Positions 1 through 5,798 of a DNA stretch of 11,730 nt are shown in pieces. Source of the DNA: Betaproteobacteria bacterium (lineage in GTDB: Bacteria > Pseudomonadota > Gammaproteobacteria > Burkholderiales > Burkholderiaceae_E); NCBI GenBank assembly GCA_009922405.1, contig RFVZ01000058.1:1-11730 (forward strand), written 5' to 3'. The notes under the pieces are model-generated. The model saw only the letters and a list, made by a program, of their open reading frames with translations, searched no databases and was not told where the DNA came from. Every line of letters begins with the position of its first letter. The first letter of the stretch is position 1. The position numbers and the translations under genes were made by a program.

Positions 1-696
1 ACCAAGGAGCGCGAACAGGTTTTGCGAGAATTTTTAGCCGGCTTCGGTTTTCGGGGAGAACAGGCCATGACGCCGGTTGCGCCGTTCTCGGGTGGCGAGA
101 AAGCCCGGCTTGCGCTTGCCCTCATCGCGTGGACACGGCCGCAATTACTGGTTCTCGATGAACCGACGAACCACCTCGATGCCTCCGCACGAGACGCGCT
201 AACGGCGGCGCTTGCCGACTATGAAGGCGCGCTATTACTTGTCTCGCACGACCGCGGGCTGCTGCGCGCAACGGTTGACCGATTCGTGATCGTGGCGAGC
301 GGTCAACTGTCGCCATTTGACGGCGATCTCGAGGATTATCGCGAATGGTTGGCGGACCAAGCACGAAATTCAGACTCGAACTCAGGCTTGAACCCAGCGA
401 AAGATCGAGCCAACCAGTCAAGCCTGCCCCTGCCTTCGCCGCATCAGCAACGGCAACAGAACGACCGATTGCGAAAGCCCCTTTTGTTCAAGCTTCAGCG
501 TGTCGAACGGGAGATGGCCCAGCTCCAGCAAACGATCGAACAATTGGATGTCCAACTGTCCGATCCTGCATTTTTAAAAATTGGACCCCAGGTCGTGGCG
601 GCGCATCGCGCCCGCTCGGTGCTAGTCGATCAGCTCGAAAAGATCGAAGGTGACTGGCTCAGCGTGACAAGCGATCTTGAAGCCCTGAGTCCCTGA
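1..696 (+). CDS. yheS: ABC-F family ribosome-associated ATPase, YheS-like (3' part, start outside window)
   Basis: This is the C-terminal part of a duplicated-ATPase ABC-F protein; the frame is open from base 1, so the 5' end lies outside the window. The 231 visible residues hold the second nucleotide-binding domain. The ABC signature FSGGEKARLALALI is at about residues 29-42, Walker B plus the ABC-F hallmark LVLDEPTNHLD at about 50-60, and the switch histidine SHDR at about 82-85. After PFDGDLEDYREWL comes a charged, Gln-rich tail that looks like the coiled-coil C-terminal extension of YheS/Uup proteins. The wording around the motifs resembles E. coli YheS more than EttA or Uup. ABC-F proteins bind the ribosomal E site and act on stalled or slow ribosomes; they are soluble, not transporters. 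The stop is 3 bp from the stop of the convergent GST gene. The ABC-F call is firm; the YheS subfamily is likely but rests on memory of the family. Confidence 0.88.
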   Translation, partial: TKEREQVLREFLAGFGFRGEQAMTPVAPFSGGEKARLALALIAWTRPQLLVLDEPTNHLDASARDALTAALADYEGALLLVSHDRGLLRATVDRFVIVASGQLSPFDGDLEDYREWLADQARNSDSNSGLNPAKDRANQSSLPLPSPHQQRQQNDRLRKPLLFKLQRVEREMAQLQQTIEQLDVQLSDPAFLKIGPQVVAAHRARSVLVDQLEKIEGDWLSVTSDLEALSP

Positions 697-699
697 GGT

Positions 700-1353
700 T
701 CAGCGTCCGCTCACGTAGGCGGCGAAGGCTGCCTGCCCGGCCTTGCGGTCTGCCTGAACACGCACCACGGTTGGGCGCTCGGAAACCATCTGGAGATACT
801 CTTTGACCGGGAGTCCCTCGAGCGGGTCTTCGCCCCAAATGGATTTGCCGACCATCGAGAGCAGCGGCAAGTGAACAATTGCCGCACAGTCAGCCAGCGT
901 AAACGTCGGGCCGGCTACAAAAGGGCTAAATTTCGCAAGCTGACTAAAGGCCTTGATGTTTCGCTCGAGCTCTTTTCGGGTTGCCGTCTGCACCTCCGCG
1001 GATACCGTACGCCCAAAAAAAGCCTGCGGAAATAATCGCCTTGCCACCAGCTCGAGATGAAGCTCCAGGAACACGATCAATTCGCGGACTTTGGCGGCTT
1101 CAAACGGATCAGCTGGCATGAGCGCAGGCGTTGGAAACGACGCCTCGAGCCAGTCGCAGATGACCTGCGATTCACACAAGGCCCCCTGTTCAGTAAGAAG
1201 GAAAGGGATCTTGCCCAGTGGGCTGTTGGCGCGAACCGCCACGTCACCGCTCGGCCATTGCAAGGATTCCTCAAATGGAACCGCTTTTTCAAGCAGCGCG
1301 AGTTTGACTTTATTGTAGTAGTTACTGGCTGAAAATCCACCAAGCTTAATCAT
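700..1353 (-). CDS. Glutathione S-transferase family protein
   Basis: This 217-residue protein has the length and two-domain layout of cytosolic GSTs. The N-terminal thioredoxin-like domain (about 1-78) starts with KLGGFSASNYYNKVKLALLE. It carries the SPLGKIPFL segment (cis-Pro near residue 50) and the ES pair of the glutathione gamma-glutamyl site (E61-S62). The helical C-terminal domain has the FTLADCAAIVHLPL motif (about 151-164), matching the conserved N-capping box of GST folds. Homologues of this form are common single-copy genes in Betaproteobacteria, but the substrate cannot be told from sequence. The ATG start at 1353 is supported by a GGGAG Shine-Dalgarno motif about 7 nt upstream on the minus strand. 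It lies 68 bp downstream of the DUF1178 gene in the same direction, so the two may be co-transcribed. A redox or stringent-starvation (SspA-like) role is possible but not shown. Confidence 0.9.
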   Translation of the reverse strand: MIKLGGFSASNYYNKVKLALLEKAVPFEESLQWPSGDVAVRANSPLGKIPFLLTEQGALCESQVICDWLEASFPTPALMPADPFEAAKVRELIVFLELHLELVARRLFPQAFFGRTVSAEVQTATRKELERNIKAFSQLAKFSPFVAGPTFTLADCAAIVHLPLLSMVGKSIWGEDPLEGLPVKEYLQMVSERPTVVRVQADRKAGQAAFAAYVSGR

Positions 1354-1421
1354 GCGCGGTCTCCCGATTGGCTTTCGATTCAGACCGGAGTTTATCTGCA
1401 GCTACAATCAGGCGTCTAACG

Positions 1422-1910
1422 CTATTGCAGCGGCCCCAGAAGATCCAGAGGCAGCGGGAGCGCAAGGACCTCAATACCCTCATCGAGAAGCTCGCGGGTT
1501 TCGTCGGGGCTGGCCAATCCCCGAATGGGGCGCTCCGGCGCCTCTTCATCCCGAATCCGCCGCACTTCACTCGCAAATGCCCGGCCTACATCCTCCGTAT
1601 TGGCCACGACCAGACGAGCCATTCGTAACCAAAGTGCCTGTAGCGCATGTGGATCGAGTGCTTTTGGATCGTGCGCCTGGACCTGACCGGGTTCTGTTGA
1701 TTGAGAGACTGTGACTGCGGAAGAAGCCAGCGGATCCTGGCCAGCACCAAGGTTTATTCTGGGAGCAGAGAGGCGCTTGTCGATGTTGAAGCTACCGCAG
1801 ATCGGGCAAACGAGTTGACCGCAATCCCGCTGGGTACTGTAGTCCTCGTTCGATCGAAACCAGCCCTCGAAGAGATGTCCCTGATCACATCCAAGATCAA
1901 AAACTCTCAC
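1422..1910 (-). CDS. DUF1178 family protein
   Basis: This 162-residue protein is recognisable as DUF1178 by its start MRVFDLGCDQGHLFEGWFRS. A CPICG knuckle follows (C35, C38), then a KRLSAP segment. With C8 and H12, the CxxC pair resembles a small zinc-ribbon-like N-terminal module of about 45 residues. The middle (about 50-80) is polar and low in complexity. The C-terminal half (about 85-160) is helical and contains ALWLRMARLVVANTEDVGRAFASEVRRI, the second conserved block of the family. It starts with GTG; family members begin at this same residue, so I keep it. No biochemical function is established for the family, and metal binding is inference from the cysteines. It is divergent from mnmH (58 bp from that gene's ATG) and upstream of the GST gene on the same strand. 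Confidence 0.87.
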   Translation of the reverse strand: MRVFDLGCDQGHLFEGWFRSNEDYSTQRDCGQLVCPICGSFNIDKRLSAPRINLGAGQDPLASSAVTVSQSTEPGQVQAHDPKALDPHALQALWLRMARLVVANTEDVGRAFASEVRRIRDEEAPERPIRGLASPDETRELLDEGIEVLALPLPLDLLGPLQ

Positions 1911-1968
1911 GTAACCACCAATACATCGCTATGAATATTTGCCACTTCGTCATTTTAGACTCCTGACC

Positions 1969-3084
1969 ATGCGCGAACCCATCCGAATCTCGGTCGACGA
2001 TGCAATTGCCCAATTTGAGCAATTTGATGACCTGCTGGATACCCGTAGCCCGTCTGAATTTGAGCTGGATCATGTGCCAGGGGCGCTTTCAACCCCAGTG
2101 CTAGATGACACTCAACGCGCAACGATCGGAACGATTCATTCCCAGCGCGGGGCGTTCGAAGCCAATCGGCTCGGAGCGGCATGGGTCGCGCGCAACGTTG
2201 GGCGACAGATTGAAGAAACGTTTCAGGATCGACCAAGGTCGTGGTCTCCATTGGTGTATTGCTGGCGAGGCGGACAGCGTTCCAACGCGATGGCTACCGT
2301 TCTCGCCCGGATTGGATGGTCGGTGCGGGTACTTGAGGGAGGTTATCGGGCCTATCGTCGTCAGGTACTGATCGATTTGGGTGATCGCCCAGAACGATAC
2401 AGCTGGGTCGTTTTGGCAGGCAGAACCGGCAGCGCAAAAAGTCGAATACTGGAAGCGCTTTCTCGACAAGGCTGGCAAGTGCTCGATCTTGAAGCCCTGG
2501 CACGCCACCGGGGATCGGTGTTGGGGGGTCTCCCAGATGCCCCCCAACCCACTCAAAAGTGGTTTGAATCAATGGTCTGGAACGAGATACGTGGCTTCGA
2601 TCCATCCAGACCTGTCTTTGTCGAGTCTGAAAGTAAAAAAGTCGGACAACTGCACATTCCAGACGCCCTGATTCAGACAATGCGCCAGTCACCGTGCATC
2701 CATATTGAAGTTCCAGCGATTGTTCGTGCGCAGTTCTTGATCGAGGAATATGCGCACTGGACGACCAATCGCGATGGCCTGCTACAACAGATTGAGCACA
2801 TTGCCCCGCTCCACCCCAAACAACGAATCACTGATTGGAAGCAACTGATCAACATCAGTAACTGGCGGGCGTTTGTCGAGAGCGTCTTGGTCGAACATTA
2901 CGATCCATCGTATGACCGAGCCATGGATCGAAACTTTGAAGCACTCCCGAGTGCATTTGTAGTCAATTCGGAAACGCTCGATCACCTAGCCATTGAACGT
3001 ATGGCACAACAAATTGGCACACATTTCAAAAACCAAACTAACGCGCCGATCGCTGCACGCCGAGCGTCGATTGCCACGACTTGA
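1969..3084 (+). CDS. mnmH: tRNA 2-selenouridine synthase MnmH (SelU)
   Basis: MnmH replaces sulfur by selenium in 2-thiouridine at the wobble position of tRNA-Lys, -Glu and -Gln, using selenophosphate from SelD through a geranylated intermediate. An N-terminal rhodanese domain (about 1-135 of 371 residues) contains LDTRSPSEFELDHVPGA and the active-site loop YCWRGGQRS with the expected cysteine at C98. A C-terminal P-loop domain follows (VVLAGRTGSAKSRI, about 147-160), then the family signature DLEALARHRGS (about 173-183) and FVESESKKVG. The P-loop reads GRTGSAKS, with Ala where the classical Walker A has Gly before Lys. The frame is open to a TTG at 1939, but the ATG at 1969 fits homologues better; neither has a convincing Shine-Dalgarno. 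No selD is present in this window. The 3' end overlaps ppiD on the opposite strand by 47 bp. Confidence 0.93.
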   Translation: MREPIRISVDDAIAQFEQFDDLLDTRSPSEFELDHVPGALSTPVLDDTQRATIGTIHSQRGAFEANRLGAAWVARNVGRQIEETFQDRPRSWSPLVYCWRGGQRSNAMATVLARIGWSVRVLEGGYRAYRRQVLIDLGDRPERYSWVVLAGRTGSAKSRILEALSRQGWQVLDLEALARHRGSVLGGLPDAPQPTQKWFESMVWNEIRGFDPSRPVFVESESKKVGQLHIPDALIQTMRQSPCIHIEVPAIVRAQFLIEEYAHWTTNRDGLLQQIEHIAPLHPKQRITDWKQLINISNWRAFVESVLVEHYDPSYDRAMDRNFEALPSAFVVNSETLDHLAIERMAQQIGTHFKNQTNAPIAARRASIATT

Positions 3085-4987
3085 GCCAAGTGACAACGGA
3101 TTGCTCGCCTTCCGTGCGGCGAATCTGCGCTTCAAGTTGGGCCTCATTGGCTTTCGCGGAACCAAGATCACCGGCTTGAACCGCGTCAATCCGGGCGATC
3201 ACATAGCCTCGTTCCCCAAGATCGACTCCGACATAGGCAGGCAGCTTGGAAACCGAAGCGGATAAGACCGCATTGACAACCGTGGGTGCCAAACCGCCCC
3301 GGTCCATTCGACTGATTTTTCCAGCCTGCGCAAAGGTTGCTTCCGGTTTGGCTCCGTTCTGGAGTTGTTTCAATTGGGTAGCCCCGGCTTTGGAGGCTAA
3401 CTGACGCGACTGGGTCTCAATCCAAAGTGACTTCACCTCGGCTCGGACTGTTTCCAATGGACGCAGCAGTGCCGGCTGATGGTCAACCAGGCGCGCCGAA
3501 ACCAAGGTGCCAGGCGCCGTTTCGATTGCTTCCGAATTACGACGAGTCCGAATGGAATCTTCGGAAAAAAGGGTCGTTAACAAACGACGATTAGATAACG
3601 GTGCCAAATCAGCGGCAACTAGTCCCTTATTGGTCTCTTTGCCAGACAGCTTGTCCGAGGCCTTAGAAGGTCCGTCCGGTGTCACACCCTCAAATGTCTG
3701 GATCGTCAAACCAAAACGGCTCGCTGCGGATTCGAGCGAATCACTCTGCTCGTAGACCAGGTTCGAAAAAGACTCCGCAGATTCGGCGTATCGCTTGCCC
3801 GCCTGTTGTTTCTTGAGCTCCGCCTCCAGCTGTTCGCGAACCTCTGCGAATGGCTTGGTTTGCGCCGGCTCGATACCACTGAGCCAAATAATATGAAATC
3901 CAAACTCACTGCGCACGAGTTCGTCCACCAAGCCGATGCTCTTAGCCGCAAAGACCGCATTCGCAAACGGCTTGACCATTGAATCGGATGTGAACCAGTC
4001 GAGATCCCCGCCGGCTGCCTTTGAGCCTGCGTCCTCAGATTGCGTGCGAGCAATTGCCGCAAAGCCCTCGGCAGAAGCATCGCGTACCTGCCCTAGCAAC
4101 GCCTGCGCCTTGGATTTAACCTTTTCAGCATCCGCCTCAGAGGCTTGAGCTGGCACCTGAACCAAAATATGACTGGCCCGGCGTCGCTCGGGGCGCCCAA
4201 GACGGGCGCGATTCTGCTCGTAATAAGTCCGAAGTTCGTCCTCGGAAATTTTGATTTGACGCCCCAGATTGTCCGCGCTCAAAACCACCCACGAAACCTT
4301 TGCGGATTGGGGAGTCGTAAATCGAGGCGCTTGGTCGCGATGAAACTGCACCAATTGCTCTTCGGTGGGTACCAGCTGGACAGCAAAATCATTGGGCCGA
4401 AACTGTAGCAACGAGAACTCGCGGGATTGCGCCAAACCTTCCATTAAGCGCTGCGTCACCCGCTTGGGGACCATCGCGGACTGACCAAACGCCTGGGGTA
4501 TCAAGCTGCGAGCGATGTCTTGACGCAAAGACGCCTCAAAGCTGGCTTCGGTCCGCCCCTGAGCAGCCAGCAATTCGCGGTATCGCTCGCGATCAAAAGA
4601 ACCATCCGGTTTGAGCAAATCAGTCTGGGCCGAAATGGCACGCCGCAAGGTGTCATCCGCCACGACCAAATGTTGGCGCCCAACATAGAGATCGAGGGCC
4701 CGTTCATCAATCAGTCCATCGAGAACCTGTCCGCGTAATTGTGGGGTTTCGATGGCTTGACCGTCGGCATTCGGCCCCAGAGACGCGCGCATCCGCGCAA
4801 CTTGCTCCCGCACCGCAGCATCAAGCTCTTGCTTGGATATCTTCTTGTCGCCGATTTTCGCGACCTCGTCGTCCTTACCGAGAAATTTGTCGTAACCAGA
4901 CAGCCCAAAAAAAATGAAGGACGGCAGGATCAGCAGTAACAAAACAAACTGCAGTGCTCGCTGGTGGTTCCGAACGGTATCGAACAT
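3038..4987 (-). CDS. ppiD: Periplasmic folding chaperone / peptidyl-prolyl isomerase PpiD (SurA N-terminal and PPIC domains)
   Basis: PpiD is an inner-membrane-anchored periplasmic chaperone that meets proteins leaving the Sec translocon. The 649-residue product has the standard layout. A short cytoplasmic start MFDTVRNHQR is followed by one membrane helix (about 10-31, LLLLILPSFIFFGL), a SurA-like N-terminal chaperone domain (about 40-215), and a parvulin-type PPIC domain (about 270-369) with RRRASHILVQV, GGDLDWF and FGFHIIWL. A large C-terminal region (about 370-649) resembles the second half of PpiD chaperone domains. I chose the ATG at 4987 because homologues begin MFD; an in-frame TTG at 5005 would add six residues and sits on the U-tract of a terminator. 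It follows hupB and two tRNAs, the conserved proteobacterial position. Whether its PPIC domain is catalytically active cannot be judged; the E. coli one is nearly inactive. Confidence 0.92.
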   Translation of the reverse strand: MFDTVRNHQRALQFVLLLLILPSFIFFGLSGYDKFLGKDDEVAKIGDKKISKQELDAAVREQVARMRASLGPNADGQAIETPQLRGQVLDGLIDERALDLYVGRQHLVVADDTLRRAISAQTDLLKPDGSFDRERYRELLAAQGRTEASFEASLRQDIARSLIPQAFGQSAMVPKRVTQRLMEGLAQSREFSLLQFRPNDFAVQLVPTEEQLVQFHRDQAPRFTTPQSAKVSWVVLSADNLGRQIKISEDELRTYYEQNRARLGRPERRRASHILVQVPAQASEADAEKVKSKAQALLGQVRDASAEGFAAIARTQSEDAGSKAAGGDLDWFTSDSMVKPFANAVFAAKSIGLVDELVRSEFGFHIIWLSGIEPAQTKPFAEVREQLEAELKKQQAGKRYAESAESFSNLVYEQSDSLESAASRFGLTIQTFEGVTPDGPSKASDKLSGKETNKGLVAADLAPLSNRRLLTTLFSEDSIRTRRNSEAIETAPGTLVSARLVDHQPALLRPLETVRAEVKSLWIETQSRQLASKAGATQLKQLQNGAKPEATFAQAGKISRMDRGGLAPTVVNAVLSASVSKLPAYVGVDLGERGYVIARIDAVQAGDLGSAKANEAQLEAQIRRTEGEQSVVTWLKSWQSTLGVQRSAR

Positions 4988-5003
4988 CGGGCTTTGGACG
5001 ATC

Positions 5004-5026
5004 AAAAAAAGGGCCGGACGGCCCTT
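5004..5026 (-). terminator. Rho-independent terminator after tRNA-Asp
   Basis: A perfect inverted repeat AAGGGCCG / CGGCCCTT occupies 5009-5026. On the minus strand it is followed at once by a run of seven T (5010-5004). It begins 12 nt after the tRNA-Asp CCA end, which is the usual place for a tRNA terminator. It also lies only 16 bp before the ppiD ATG. Confidence 0.85.
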
Positions 5027-5037
5027 ATTTGGTTTGT

Positions 5038-5114
5038 TGGCGGAGCGGACGGGACTCGAACCCGCGACCCCCGGCGTGACAGGCCGGTATTCTAACCAAC
5101 TGAACTACCGCTCC
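5038..5114 (-). tRNA. tRNA-Asp (anticodon GTC)
   Basis: The minus strand folds into a complete 77-nt tRNA. The acceptor stem is GGAGCGG/CCGCTCC, the D arm reads GTTCAGTTGGTTAGAAT, and the anticodon stem CCGGC/GCCGG carries the loop CTGTCAC with anticodon GTC. The T arm is GCGGGTTCGAGTCCCGT, the discriminator base is G, and the CCA end is genome-encoded. It is nearly identical to E. coli tRNA-Asp as I remember it. It is second in a Val-Asp pair between hupB and ppiD and has its own terminator directly downstream. Confidence 0.98.
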
Positions 5115-5145
5115 GCGACTAGACGAGCGTTGCCGCCCGACCAAT

Positions 5146-5184
5146 AAAAAATCTGCAAAATCTGAGGAAGCCTCAAATTCGCAG
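5146..5184 (-). terminator. Probable Rho-independent terminator between tRNA-Val and tRNA-Asp
   Basis: On the minus strand an imperfect hairpin spans 5184-5153: CTGCGAATTTGAGG, loop CTT, CCTCAGATTTTGCAG. It has an outer CTGC/GCAG clamp, an inner GAGG/CCTC clamp, and one mismatch or bulge between them. A run of six T follows (5151-5146). It starts 35 nt after the tRNA-Val CCA end. It would end, or partly attenuate, the hupB/tRNA-Val transcript before tRNA-Asp. Confidence 0.6.
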
Positions 5185-5219
5185 GGACCAGGAAAACGCA
5201 TCAAACGATTGCGCAATCT

Positions 5220-5295
5220 TGGTGGGTGCTGAGAGGCTCGAACTCCCGACCTACGCCGTGTAAAGGCGCCGCTCTACCAACTGAGCTAAGCACCC
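5220..5295 (-). tRNA. tRNA-Val (anticodon TAC)
   Basis: The minus strand gives a complete 76-nt cloverleaf. The acceptor stem is GGGTGCT/AGCACCC, the D arm is GCTCAGTTGGTAGAGC, and the anticodon stem GCGCC/GGCGT (one G-U pair) carries the loop TTTACAC with anticodon TAC. The T arm is GGGAGTTCGAGCCTCTC, the discriminator is A, and CCA is encoded. It begins 47 nt after the hupB stop, so co-transcription with hupB is plausible. Confidence 0.97.
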
Positions 5296-5342
5296 AGTCG
5301 AAGGGCGTGAGTTTACCTTGGGTAGATAAACTCTGCAAATTC

Positions 5343-5615
5343 TCAGTTGATCGCGTCGCGCAGGCCTTTACCCGGACGAAACTTTGGAACCTTGGCGGCA
5401 CTGATTTGGATCTCTTCGCCTGTACGCGGGTTACGCCCCGTGCGAGCCGCGCGCTTTCCCACCGCGAAGGTACCGAACCCAACGAGGGTCACTGCATCGC
5501 CTTTGCGCAGAGAATCTTCGATTCCGCCGATCAGGGCGTCCAGGGCGCGACCTGCGGAGGCTTTGGAAATATCAGCGCTCGCTGCAATGTGGTCGATCAG
5601 CTCGGTTTTGTTCAC
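5343..5615 (-). CDS. hupB: DNA-binding protein HU (HU-beta)
   Basis: HU is a small dimeric nucleoid protein that bends DNA non-specifically. The 90-residue product has the standard HU length and order. The helical dimerisation part is NKTELIDHIAASADISKASAGRALDALIGGI. It is followed by VTLVGFGTFAVGKRAARTGRNPRTGEEIQI, where the RNP turn of the DNA-embracing beta arm is intact, and the closing KVPKFRPGKGLRDAIN. I choose the GTG at 5615 over the upstream in-frame TTG at 5624. HU proteins normally begin directly with NK(T/S)ELI, and an AGGA Shine-Dalgarno (5628-5625) lies 9 nt before this GTG. It sits in the conserved lon-hupB-ppiD order. A candidate sigma-70-type promoter lies upstream, so it need not depend on lon transcription. 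IHF is excluded by the sequence of the arm and the overall match to HU. Confidence 0.95.
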   Translation of the reverse strand: MNKTELIDHIAASADISKASAGRALDALIGGIEDSLRKGDAVTLVGFGTFAVGKRAARTGRNPRTGEEIQISAAKVPKFRPGKGLRDAIN

Positions 5616-5701
5616 TTCAATCAATCCTATGTGAATGTGCGAAAAAGGTCGCGCGAGAATTCTAAATTTGGGGAGACCCGGGGATCATCTGCCAAGAACC
5701 C

Positions 5702-5743
5702 ACTGACAAAAAACTGCCCCCGATAATCACGGAAATTGTCAGT
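5702..5743 (-). repeat. Perfect 8-bp inverted repeat in the hupB leader
   Basis: ACTGACAA (5702-5709) and TTGTCAGT (5736-5743) are exact reverse complements separated by 26 nt. They lie just downstream of the candidate hupB -10 box, so the pair would sit at the very start of the leader RNA. It could act as an RNA stem or an operator; no function is established. Confidence 0.4.
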
Positions 5744-5749
5744 ATGGGT

Positions 5750-5778
5750 ATTCAAACCGACCAGCGGTTTGGTGTCAA
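5750..5778 (-). promoter_or_regulatory. Candidate sigma-70-type promoter for hupB
   Basis: On the minus strand a perfect TTGACA -35 box (5778-5773) is followed after 17 bp by TTGAAT (5755-5750), which matches four of six -10 positions. It lies between the lon stop and hupB and predicts a leader of roughly 130 nt. The -35 box and spacing are good; the -10 is mediocre. Confidence 0.5.
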
Positions 5779-5798
5779 GCCGGATTAGCACTAGTGCA

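Noticed and set aside
1352..1714. Plus-strand open frame of 120 codons opposite the DUF1178 gene
   Set aside because: It lies almost wholly antisense to a recognisable DUF1178 coding sequence and its translation has no family features, so it is a shadow frame.
2483..2499. A 16-base string (CGATCTTGAAGCCCTG) shared with the end of the ABC-F gene near 672-687
   Set aside because: Both copies are ordinary codons for DLEAL in real coding sequences, with no flanking similarity, so this looks like coincidence.
5025..5216. Minus-strand open frame containing VVQLVRIPACHAGGRGFESRP
   Set aside because: This is the well-known false translation of a tRNA-Asp gene; the tRNA itself is at 5038-5114.
5226..5726. 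Plus-strand open frame of 166 codons across tRNA-Val and hupB
   Set aside because: It is antisense to a tRNA and to an unmistakable HU gene, and begins in tRNA sequence.
5788..5797. Perfect 10-bp palindrome GCACTAGTGC just after the lon stop
   Set aside because: It is short, has no T run and no recognised operator match. A 10-bp palindrome can occur by chance in a window of this size.
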